Below, piece by piece: positions 28,921 through 35,932 of a DNA stretch of 64,000 bases. Every line of letters begins with the position of its first letter. Within the stretch, counting starts at the first letter, position 1. Source of the stretch: Amarobacter sp964507025 (GTDB lineage Bacteria; Chloroflexota; Dehalococcoidia; Tepidiformales; Tepidiformaceae); NCBI GenBank assembly GCA_964507025.1, contig CAZDOK010000004.1, positions 186,001 through 250,000 of the forward strand, given 5' to 3'. Position numbers and translations under genes: made by a program. The notes below the pieces were generated by a model that saw only the letters and a program-made list of their open reading frames with translations, searched no databases and was not told the DNA's origin.

Positions 28921-30952
28921 TGAGCAATTGAGCACGAACATGCCCGACCCCCGAGACCGCACCGTCCCCATACTCCTCTTACTCGCCCGGGAGATTGAAC
29001 GCATGCGCGCAGCCGGGGTGCCGGTTGGCGAGGACGACCTGCGCGGGCTCTACATCCCCGATGCCGAGGCCGATCGATTGCTCGGCGAGGAGGCCGAGGA
29101 CTTCCCGGCCGGCCAGGAACAGCGGTTGGCGGCGCTCACCGCCGCCTGCGGCCTGTCCCCGCTCGAGGAGGGCGTTGTCCGCCTCTGCCTCGCAGCCGAG
29201 ACGCGCCCCGGCGTCGAGCGGCTCATCGCCTACGCGCAGGACGATGTGTCGCGCAGGCGGCCCCGCGTCGAGCTTGGATTGCGGCTGCTCGCCGACGACC
29301 CGCTCGCGGCCCTCGGTCTGTTCGACGAGCAACTCCCGCTGCGCCGCCACCGCATCGTGGAACTGCTCGATGACCCCGGCCAGCCTTTGACGCCGCTGCC
29401 GTCAAAGGCACTGGTGCTCGACGATCGCGTCCTGCGATTCCTGCTCGGCGGCGACGGCATCGATGCCGCTATCGCGGGGTCGGTGCGCCTGCAAAGCGCG
29501 GCAGCCGCTCCGCCAGCTGCCACACCGGAGATCTCGACAGTCGCTCGGCACCCCGCGACCGCGCTGGAACCCCCCGTCGTGGCGCTCCAGGGGCCGGACC
29601 CCGGCCGACTGCGCGATGCCGCGCTGTGCATTGCCGCTGGCAGCGGATTGGGCGGCGTACTGGAGTTCGAGCCAGGGCGGCTACGGGACGTGGCAGGGGC
29701 CGAGGCAGTGTCTCGGGCGGGGCGGGAGGCCGCGCTCCAGCGGGCCGCCCTCCTAATCGGCCTCGATGCCGCGGAAACGCCCGTGCGCGACCAGGTGCTC
29801 GCCCTCATCGGCGGCACCGCCGCGCCCCTCACGCTGCTCGCGAGCGAGGGCGGGGGAATTGCCTTCGCGGGACCGTTGCTACATGTACCGGGGCTCGATC
29901 ACGAGGCCCGGCTTGACCGCTGGCGAGCCGCGGTGGCTGACGTGAATTGCTCGGCCGACGCCGCCGAGCTCGACGCGCTCGCCGGTAAATTCCGGCTCGG
30001 CGCCGACGCCATCGCCAGCGCGGTCCGGACAGCACTGGGAAGAGCCATCGCTCGGGATCCGTCGGCACCCGTGATTTCACGCGAGGACCTGTACGCCGGA
30101 GCACGTGCTCAGTCCGCCCCCATCCTGGGCACGCTCGCATCGAAGATCGCCCCGCATTATGTATGGGACGACATCGTGCTCGAAGACGATCCGCTGGAAC
30201 AGCTGCGCGAGTTCTGCGGGATGATCGAACATCGTCACCTGGTCTACGACACGTGGGGCTTCGATAAGAAGCTCGCCATGGGCAAGGGAGTCATCGCCCT
30301 GTTCGCGGGCCAATCGGGCACGGGCAAGACGATGGCGGCGGATGTCATCGCGGGGCAGCTCGGGCTCGACCTGTACAAGATCGACCTCTCCGGCGTGGTC
30401 AGCAAGTACATTGGCGAGACCGAGAAGAACATCGGCGCCATCTTCCGCGACGCCGAATCATCGAACGCCATCCTGTTCTTCGACGAGGCAGACGCGCTGT
30501 TCGGGAAGCGATCGGAAGTGCGCGATGCCCACGACCGGTACGCGAATATCGAGACTGCCTACCTGCTCCAGCGCATGGAGGAGTACTCGGGCGCGGTAGT
30601 CCTCTCGACGAACCTGAAGATGAACCTGGACGAGGCCTTCCTCCGGCGGATGCATTTCGTCATCGATTTCCCGATGCCCGAGGAGCCCTACCGGCTGCGC
30701 ATCTGGCAATCGACTATACCGCCGCAGCTCCCGCTGGCGGCCGATATCGACCTCCCCTTCCTCGCGCGCCAGTTCAAGATCAGCGGCGGGAACATTCGCA
30801 ACATCGTGCTCGCGGGGGCGTTCCTCGCAGCGCAGGAAGGCGGACCCCTGGGCATGCGCCACCTCATCCGCGCGACTCGGCGGGAGTTCCAGAAGCTTGG
30901 CCGGATGGTGACCGAAGCAGAGTTTGGAGACCACATCACCCATTTGCGCTAG
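28904..30952 (+). CDS. eCIS AAA+ ATPase (Pvc15/Afp15-like)
   Basis: AAA+ ATPase of the contractile injection system, 682 aa from the ATG at 28904; ATG 28940 is an equally possible start and neither has a strong ribosome site. The N-terminal two thirds are a diverged helical region. The C-terminal AAA module has Walker A GQSGTGKT (from residue 469), Walker B ILFFDEADALFG (Asp527, Glu528), a sensor-1 segment VVLSTNLKMNLDEAF and the arginine-rich LRRMHFVIDFP. It resembles the CDC48/FtsH-like ATPase of eCIS clusters rather than the ClpV of T6SS. Its role in assembly or cargo loading is known in outline only. Confidence 0.88.
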   Translation: MSTALSEQLSTNMPDPRDRTVPILLLLAREIERMRAAGVPVGEDDLRGLYIPDAEADRLLGEEAEDFPAGQEQRLAALTAACGLSPLEEGVVRLCLAAETRPGVERLIAYAQDDVSRRRPRVELGLRLLADDPLAALGLFDEQLPLRRHRIVELLDDPGQPLTPLPSKALVLDDRVLRFLLGGDGIDAAIAGSVRLQSAAAAPPAATPEISTVARHPATALEPPVVALQGPDPGRLRDAALCIAAGSGLGGVLEFEPGRLRDVAGAEAVSRAGREAALQRAALLIGLDAAETPVRDQVLALIGGTAAPLTLLASEGGGIAFAGPLLHVPGLDHEARLDRWRAAVADVNCSADAAELDALAGKFRLGADAIASAVRTALGRAIARDPSAPVISREDLYAGARAQSAPILGTLASKIAPHYVWDDIVLEDDPLEQLREFCGMIEHRHLVYDTWGFDKKLAMGKGVIALFAGQSGTGKTMAADVIAGQLGLDLYKIDLSGVVSKYIGETEKNIGAIFRDAESSNAILFFDEADALFGKRSEVRDAHDRYANIETAYLLQRMEEYSGAVVLSTNLKMNLDEAFLRRMHFVIDFPMPEEPYRLRIWQSTIPPQLPLAADIDLPFLARQFKISGGNIRNIVLAGAFLAAQEGGPLGMRHLIRATRREFQKLGRMVTEAEFGDHITHLR

Positions 30953-30955
30953 TTT

Positions 30956-30977
30956 CTGCCGGCTTAACCGCTGGCAG
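30956..30977 (+). terminator. Inverted repeat after the AAA+ ATPase gene
   Basis: CTGCCGGC pairs with GCTGGCAG across a 6-nt TTAACC loop (one G-U pair), starting 3 nt after the ATPase stop. No T-run follows, so intrinsic termination is doubtful. Its right arm overlaps the candidate -35 of the next gene, so an operator or attenuator is possible. Confidence 0.3.
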
Positions 30978-30999
30978 GCCGTATCCAAGCGGCTATGAT
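30971..30999 (+). promoter_or_regulatory. Candidate sigma70-type promoter for the DUF4157 gene
   Basis: CTGGCA (30971-30976) and TATGAT (30994-30999) are separated by exactly 17 nt. Transcription would begin near 31006, just ahead of GGAGG (31007-31011) and the ATG at 31022, so the leader would be very short. Confidence 0.35.
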
Positions 31000-31021
31000 G
31001 TGCGCCGGAGGTCTGCCGAGG

Positions 31022-31864
31022 ATGCCCGACTACCAGCCCGCCGATTCCGAACGAGCCATGCATGGCCAGCGCGCCACGACTGCCGCACCCGCGCACGCGC
31101 CGGCTCGCCACGCCCATCCGCTCGTTACGCTGCAGGCCCACGCGGGGAACCAGGCGGTTGCCCGGATGGTGCAGCGCGCCGCGGAGGAGGACGAGCTCCA
31201 GGCGAAGCACGACCCCATGCTCCAGCGCGCCGCGGAGGAGGACGAGCTCCAGGCGAAGCACGACCCCGCGCTCCAGCGCGCCGCCGAGCAAGAAGAGGAG
31301 CTCCAGGCGAAGCACGACCCCGGGCTCCAGCGCGCTGCCGAAGAGGAAGAGGAGCTCCAGGCCAAGCACGACCCCAGGCTCCAGCGCGCTGCCGAAGAGG
31401 AAGAGGAGCTCCAGGCCAAGCACGACCCCACGCCGCGCGTTGGTCTCGACGGCGGGCCGGTCGGCGCGGACATCTCGGCGGAAATCAATGCACAGCGCGG
31501 TGGCGGGTCGACCCTCGATTCAAGCTTCCGGGAGCGCATGGAGTCAGCATTCGGAGCGGACTTCAGCGGAGTGCGGGTCCACCAGGATTCGCAGTCCGAT
31601 ACGCTCAACCGGCAGCTGACCGCGAAGGCCTTCACCACCGGGAACGACATCTTCCTGAGGTCGGATGCAAGCACCGGAGATGGTCACCTCATGGCCCATG
31701 AGCTAACGCATGTGGTCCAGCAACGTGCGGGTGGTGGGCCGGCGAGCGGGGGAATGACCGCGGGTCCCGCGAACGATCCCCAGGAGCATGAGGCGGACCG
31801 GACCGCGGAGGCGGTGCTCTCCGGCGGGATGCAACGCGAAGCCGAGCAGGAATCGGGGGTCTAG
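31022..31864 (+). CDS. eCIS core DUF4157 protein (HExxH metallopeptidase-like) with LQR repeats
   Basis: A 280-aa protein with the DUF4157 domain, a hallmark of eCIS loci. The domain runs from about residue 155 (LDSSFRERMESAFGADFSGVRVH) to the zincin-like motif MAHELTHVVQQ, where His226, Glu227 and His230 form HELTH. A third ligand may come from the EHEADR segment. Residues 49-136 are five near-identical units, LQRAAEEEEELQAKHDP and variants, giving a charged, likely helical stalk. The ATG at 31022 follows GGAGG by 10 nt. In some eCISs this domain is involved in cargo processing or is joined to toxins; here it is a separate protein of unknown target. Confidence 0.88.
   Translation: MPDYQPADSERAMHGQRATTAAPAHAPARHAHPLVTLQAHAGNQAVARMVQRAAEEDELQAKHDPMLQRAAEEDELQAKHDPALQRAAEQEEELQAKHDPGLQRAAEEEEELQAKHDPRLQRAAEEEEELQAKHDPTPRVGLDGGPVGADISAEINAQRGGGSTLDSSFRERMESAFGADFSGVRVHQDSQSDTLNRQLTAKAFTTGNDIFLRSDASTGDGHLMAHELTHVVQQRAGGGPASGGMTAGPANDPQEHEADRTAEAVLSGGMQREAEQESGV
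31166..31429 (+). repeat. Five in-frame 51-54 bp tandem repeats in the DUF4157 gene
   Basis: Five units of 17, 17, 18, 18 and 18 codons encode xLQRAAE(E/Q)(D/E)ELQAKHDP; the first starts MVQ. The near-identity at DNA level suggests recent expansion and possible copy-number variation by slippage. Confidence 0.9.
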
Positions 31865-31885
31865 TCCCCCCGGGGACAGCGTGCC

Positions 31886-32701
31886 GTGCTCAATGATGTC
31901 GACGAAACCCTGAAGCAGTACCTGATTACCGACGTGCCCATCGAGCGTGGGGAGGTGGACGTCTCGTTCGAGCGCCCGACCCGCGAATGGTCTGGCCGGC
32001 TTTCGAAGCCAACGCTCAACCTGTTCATGTTCGACATCCGGGAGCGGACCGGGTACCGCGACGATACGCCCCAGGCAATGCGGTTGGCCACGGGTGCCGT
32101 CTCGCAGATGCTGCCGGCTCGGCGCGTCGACCTGAGCTACATGGTTACCGCCTGGGCGCGCGAACCGGAAGACGAGCACCGGGTGCTCGGCCGGGTGCTC
32201 GCCTCGTTGTATCGGGGCACCGAAATTCCCCCGCAGTACTTCCAGGGAGAGCTCCGCGATTCGGAATACCCGCTGCTGGGCCGCATCGCGCCGCCGGACC
32301 ACCTGATCAAGCCTGCCGACCTGTGGGGAGTGATGGACAACGAGCTGCGGACATCGCTGACCTGGGTGGTGACCGCACCACTCAACGTGTTCGCCCCCGT
32401 CACGGGGCCGCTCGTGCGGACCGTCGAAATCGATTTCGGCGAGAAGCATCGAGAGCCGCGAGAGCGCTGGATCCAGGTCGCGGGCTTCGTGCACCGAAAG
32501 GGCGATCCGCTCGCCGGCGTCGGGGGCGTGCGTGTCTCCGTGGTCGGCACCGGGCACGTGGCAGTCACCGATCCGGGTGGCCGGTTCACCTTCCCGGGCG
32601 TGCTCGCCGGCGAACACACGCTGGCCGCCGTGACGCCCGATGGAACTGAAGCAACCCGCACGGTCACCGTCCCGGGCAGTACCTATGACATCGAACTGTA
32701 A
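31886..32701 (+). CDS. eCIS cap/terminator protein (DUF4255, Pvc16-like) with carboxypeptidase-regulatory-like domain
   Basis: A 271-aa protein. The first 190 residues match DUF4255/Pvc16, the protein that caps the distal end of the sheath and tube: LNDVDETLKQYLI, FMFDIRERTGYRD, VDLSYMVTAWAREPEDEH and LLGRVLASLYRG. Residues from about 195 form a carboxypeptidase-regulatory-like beta-sandwich (GFVHRKGDPLAGVGGVRVSV, DPGGRFTFPGVLAGEHTL). The GTG start at 31886 lies 21 nt after the DUF4157 gene. The extra domain would decorate the cap end of the particle; its binding partner is unknown. Confidence 0.85.
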   Translation: MLNDVDETLKQYLITDVPIERGEVDVSFERPTREWSGRLSKPTLNLFMFDIRERTGYRDDTPQAMRLATGAVSQMLPARRVDLSYMVTAWAREPEDEHRVLGRVLASLYRGTEIPPQYFQGELRDSEYPLLGRIAPPDHLIKPADLWGVMDNELRTSLTWVVTAPLNVFAPVTGPLVRTVEIDFGEKHREPRERWIQVAGFVHRKGDPLAGVGGVRVSVVGTGHVAVTDPGGRFTFPGVLAGEHTLAAVTPDGTEATRTVTVPGSTYDIEL

Positions 32702-32742
32702 CGAACTGTGCCGGATGCTAAGTCGCTAATTTCCTCAACTCA

Positions 32743-32773
32743 TTGCGCGCCGGGCGGGCGATGCTGCTAATAT
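32743..32773 (+). promoter_or_regulatory. Candidate promoter for the eCIS structural operon
   Basis: In the 124-nt gap before the sheath gene, an extended -10 (TGCTAATAT, hexamer 32768-32773) has a TTGCGC at 32743-32748, spacing 19 nt. This is the longest gap inside the eCIS genes and precedes the most abundant structural proteins. Confidence 0.35.
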
Positions 32774-32825
32774 TGCCGCGCCCACGGGCAGGCCAGCCCG
32801 TCAATACCGCACCCAAGGAGCCCTG

Positions 32826-34361
32826 ATGGCTACGTCGTACCTCACACCCGGCGTCTACGTCGAAGAAGTCGACCGGGGGACAAAGCCCATCGAAGGCGTC
32901 GGCACCGCCGTGGCCGCGTTCCTCGGCATTGCCGAGAAAGGTCCCGTCGGCAAGGCGACGATGGTGGCGAACTGGACGCAGTTCGTCGATGTGTTCGGAG
33001 GATTCATCCCCGGGGCCTATTTGGCTCACGCCGTCTTCGGCTACTTCAACAATGGCGGCGGCCTCTGCTACGTGGTCCGCATCGGAGGAGCCGGAGACGC
33101 CGATGCATCCGCACCGCAGCCCGTGGCTGAGATCGCGGCGAAGGGCGCAGCGGGCACGGCAACCATTCGCGCTCTCCCGAAGCCGAACGTCAGCACCGAC
33201 GGCCTGAGCGTCGAGGTGGCCGCAGGCGACGACGACACCTTCACCATCACCGTGAAGGGCGGCGGCGCTGAAGAGAAGTTCGAAGGGCTGACGCTCGGCA
33301 AAGGCGCCAAGAACGCCTTCGACGTGGTCAACAAGCAATCCACCCTGGTCCAGCTCGAGGAAGTGAAAGTCTCGGGGCTGAGCCTGGCTGAGCGCGCCCC
33401 GGCACCCGGGACATACCCGCTCGCGCTGCCCTCCACGACCACCACCGCGGTGGTCCCGGTAACCCCTTCCGACTACCAGGGCGATGTGACCGAACGGAGC
33501 GGCATCGATGGCCTCGAGGCCATCGACGAGGTCACCATGGTGCTCGCGCCCGACGTGATGGCCGCCTACCAGGCCGGCGTGCTCGACATGGATGGCGTGA
33601 AGGCGATCCAGCTGGCGATGATCGCCCACTGCGAACGCATGGGCGACCGCGTCGCCGTCATCGACACCCCCCCGGACTTGAACGCGCAGCAGGTCAAGGA
33701 CTGGCGGATGAACGTCGCCGGCTACGATTCGAAGTACGCCGCGATGTACTACCCCTGGGTGACCGTGGCCGATCCCACCCCCGGCGCCAAGAGCACGACG
33801 ATCACCATCCCGCCCTCGGGGCACATGGCCGGGATCTGGGCGCGGAACGACAACGAGCGTGGTGTGCACAAGGCTCCTGCGAACGAAGTCATCCGTGGCG
33901 TCATCTCGCTGCCGATCAACCTCACGGGTGCGGAGCAGAGTGTCCTGAACCCGAACGGGGTGAACTGCCTTCGCGTCTTCGCCGGCCGGGGCATCCGCGT
34001 GTGGGGCGCCCGCACGCTGTCGTCCGACCCATCGTGGCGCTACCTGAACGTGCGGCGCCTGTTCAACTTCGTGGAGAAATCGATCGAGAACGGCACGCAG
34101 TGGGCGGTTTTCGAGCCGAACGATGCCATGCTGTGGGCGAAGATGCGCCGCGACATCGGCGCATTCCTGCGCGTCGTGTGGCGTTCGGGGGCGCTGTTCG
34201 GTGCGACACCGGAGCAGGCCTTCTTCGTGAAGTGCGACGCCGAGAACAACCCGCAGGAAACGCGGGACCTCGGCCAGCTGATCGTGGATATCGGCATCGC
34301 GCCCGTGAAGCCGGCCGAATTCGTGATCTTCCGCATCAGCCAGTACGCACCCGAGGCCTAA
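32826..34361 (+). CDS. eCIS contractile sheath protein (Pvc2-like, phage tail sheath family)
   Basis: Forms the outer contractile sheath; 511 aa. The N-terminal arm MATSYLTPGVYVEEVDRG followed by VGTAVAAFLGIAEKGPVGKA is the universal eCIS/phage sheath signature. The conserved C-terminal sheath domain shows AGIWARNDNERGVHKAPANE, NPNGVNCLRVFAGRGIRVWG and YLNVRRLFNFVEKSIENG. A strong AAGGAG precedes the ATG. Only one sheath gene is present, against three in Pvc/Afp. An inserted domain at about residues 90-220 probably faces the particle exterior. Confidence 0.95.
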   Translation: MATSYLTPGVYVEEVDRGTKPIEGVGTAVAAFLGIAEKGPVGKATMVANWTQFVDVFGGFIPGAYLAHAVFGYFNNGGGLCYVVRIGGAGDADASAPQPVAEIAAKGAAGTATIRALPKPNVSTDGLSVEVAAGDDDTFTITVKGGGAEEKFEGLTLGKGAKNAFDVVNKQSTLVQLEEVKVSGLSLAERAPAPGTYPLALPSTTTTAVVPVTPSDYQGDVTERSGIDGLEAIDEVTMVLAPDVMAAYQAGVLDMDGVKAIQLAMIAHCERMGDRVAVIDTPPDLNAQQVKDWRMNVAGYDSKYAAMYYPWVTVADPTPGAKSTTITIPPSGHMAGIWARNDNERGVHKAPANEVIRGVISLPINLTGAEQSVLNPNGVNCLRVFAGRGIRVWGARTLSSDPSWRYLNVRRLFNFVEKSIENGTQWAVFEPNDAMLWAKMRRDIGAFLRVVWRSGALFGATPEQAFFVKCDAENNPQETRDLGQLIVDIGIAPVKPAEFVIFRISQYAPEA

Positions 34362-34402
34362 CCGTCTCGCCGGACCAGTAACACAGAAGGAGCAAGCGCC
34401 CA

Positions 34403-34852
34403 GTGCCCGCACGCGACACCGATCCACTAACAGGTTTTATGTTCGCCCTCGATGCCGGGGGCAAGGTCCAGGGGTACTTCACTGAGATTTCCGGCCTTGG
34501 CTCGGAGACCGAAGTCATCGAACACAAGATCGTCGACGGCTCGGGCCGGGATCTCGTCCAGAAGATCCCGGGTCGCCTCAAGTTCACCGATGTCACCCTC
34601 AAGCGCGGCGTCACCAAGACGATCGACATGTGGGATTGGCGCAAGAAGGTCGAGGATGGCGACATCGTCGGAGCCCGCACCAACGCCAGCATCACGATGT
34701 TCGATCAGAGCCTTACGCCGGTCGCGAAGTGGGACCTCCTCAATGCCTGGCCCTCGAAAATCACCGGCCCCCAGATGCAGGCGGACTCGACCGCCTACGC
34801 CATCGAGGAGATGACCCTGGTGTTCGAGAGCATGGCCCGCGAAAAGATGTAG
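34403..34852 (+). CDS. eCIS inner tube protein 1 (Pvc1-like, gp19 family)
   Basis: A 149-aa tail-tube protein expected to stack as hexamers inside the sheath. Family landmarks are FMFALDAGGKVQGYFTEISGLGSETEV, HKIVDGSGRDLVQKIPGR, FTDVTLKRGVTK and the final EEMTLVFESMAREKM; tube proteins of this type are always close to 150 aa. The GTG start at 34403 follows AAGGAG by about 10 nt. It lies 41 nt downstream of the sheath gene and upstream of a strong stem-loop. Confidence 0.93.
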   Translation: MPARDTDPLTGFMFALDAGGKVQGYFTEISGLGSETEVIEHKIVDGSGRDLVQKIPGRLKFTDVTLKRGVTKTIDMWDWRKKVEDGDIVGARTNASITMFDQSLTPVAKWDLLNAWPSKITGPQMQADSTAYAIEEMTLVFESMAREKM

Positions 34853-34886
34853 GAGCCCCTTCCGGGCGGCTCCGCTGAACCAATCG

Positions 34887-34915
34887 GAGGCAGGGGCCGG
34901 CGCGGCTCCTGCCTC
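34887..34915 (+). promoter_or_regulatory. Strong intercistronic stem-loop after tube gene 1
   Basis: GAGGCAGGGGCC (34887-34898) pairs with GGCTCCTGCCTC (34904-34915) around a GGCGC loop: 12 bp with one G-U pair. It ends 11 nt before the next ATG and replaces any Shine-Dalgarno there. A smaller GGAGCC/GGCTCC hairpin (34852-34873) lies just upstream. Likely effects are mRNA stabilisation of sheath and tube transcripts and dampened expression downstream. Confidence 0.6.
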
Positions 34916-34926
34916 TTCCAGTCTCG

Positions 34927-35307
34927 ATGGCACAGGCGATGAAGGCACTCCAGACCGAGTTCGAGTTCACCCTTCCGCGGGGTTACGTGGATAGTTCCGG
35001 CACACTCCACCGCGACGGGCGCATGCGCCTTGCCACCGCGATGGACGAAATCGCGCCCCTGCGCGATCCGCGGGTGCGCGAGAACCAGGCCTACCTGGTG
35101 ATCATCCTCCTCTCGCGCGTGATTACCAGGCTCGGCTCGTTGCCGCAGGTGACCCCGCACGAGATCGAGAATCTCTTCACCGGCGACCTGGCGTTCCTGC
35201 AACGGCTGTACCGGCAGATCAACGAAGAAGGGACTTCGCTGGTGCCAGTGACGTGCCCCGAGTGTTCGACACCGATAGAAGTGGACATCTCGCGCCTGGG
35301 GGGATAG
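34927..35307 (+). CDS. Putative eCIS tail assembly protein with C-terminal CxxC
   Basis: A 126-aa protein of the small tail-assembly type often encoded between the two tube genes in eCIS loci. It starts FEFTLPRGYVDSSGTLHRDG, has a helical middle (DEIAPLRDPRVRENQAYLVIILLSRVI) and ends with CPECSTPIEVDIS, where one CxxC could be half of a zinc site. No Shine-Dalgarno precedes the ATG at 34927, and ATG 34939 is a possible start. Its stop shares one base with the next start. A chaperone-like role by analogy with phage tail assembly proteins is inference. Confidence 0.7.
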   Translation: MAQAMKALQTEFEFTLPRGYVDSSGTLHRDGRMRLATAMDEIAPLRDPRVRENQAYLVIILLSRVITRLGSLPQVTPHEIENLFTGDLAFLQRLYRQINEEGTSLVPVTCPECSTPIEVDISRLGG

Positions 35308-35477
35308 TGGGCTACCCCCTCGACCGGCTCAACGAGGAGGTAGCCTACCTCGCCTACCACTTTCACTGGCCGCCGGAAACACTGCTGGAACTCGAACATC
35401 GCGATAGGCAGCTCTGGGTGGAGCAGGTGGCCGAAATGAACAGGAGACTGGCCGATGCGGTCCAGGAGACGCACTGA
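35307..35477 (+). CDS. Small eCIS protein, DUF6760-like
   Basis: A 56-aa protein starting at GTG 35307, VGYPLDRLNEEVAYLAYHFHWPP, then ELEHRDRQLWVEQVAEMNR. Size and the YHFHW...EHRxRxxWV pattern match the small DUF6760-type protein usually found before the second tube gene of eCIS and related tail clusters; I recognise it from memory only. GGGGGA lies just upstream. It overlaps its neighbours by one base on each side, so the three genes are translated as a unit. Function unknown; probably tube or baseplate assembly. Confidence 0.75.
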   Translation: MGYPLDRLNEEVAYLAYHFHWPPETLLELEHRDRQLWVEQVAEMNRRLADAVQETH

Positions 35478-35920
35478 TGGCTGACATCAGCAGAATGACC
35501 GACCCGTGGGCGGGGTTTCACTTCACCGTCGAGATTGAGGGTGTCCAGGAAGCCCGATTCACGGAGTGCACCGGCCTCGAGGCGAAGATCGATGTGTTCG
35601 AGTACCAGGAAGGTGGCGTGAACGACCGGACACACAAACTCCCCGGCCGCCGCACCTTTTCGAATGTGACGTTGAAGCGCGGCGTAACCTCGTCGACGCA
35701 TCTCTGGGAGTGGCTGCACCGGATTGCGACCGGGGCGGCCAAGCAGAGCGAGAAGAAGAACATCTCCATCGTGCTCTACCGGAAGGCTGAAGAGGTGTTT
35801 CGCTGGAACCTCATCGGCGCCTATCCGGTGAAGTGGACCGGCCCCACGATGCAGAGCGACCAGTCGGCGGTGCTGCTTGAGAGCCTGGAGCTCGCTTTCC
35901 AGGAGTTCACGATTGCGTAG
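35477..35920 (+). CDS. eCIS inner tube protein 2 (Pvc5-like, tube-baseplate adaptor)
   Basis: A second 147-aa tube-family protein: FHFTVEIEGVQEARFTECTGLEA, YQEGGVNDRTHKLPGRRTF, NVTLKRGVTSS, then WNLIGAYPVKWTGP and LLESLELAFQEF. eCISs usually encode two such proteins, one for the tube body and one as a layer next to the baseplate; this later, more diverged copy is the likely adaptor. Its ATG shares one base with the preceding stop. Confidence 0.92.
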   Translation: MADISRMTDPWAGFHFTVEIEGVQEARFTECTGLEAKIDVFEYQEGGVNDRTHKLPGRRTFSNVTLKRGVTSSTHLWEWLHRIATGAAKQSEKKNISIVLYRKAEEVFRWNLIGAYPVKWTGPTMQSDQSAVLLESLELAFQEFTIA

Positions 35921-35932
35921 GAACGGTAAGCC

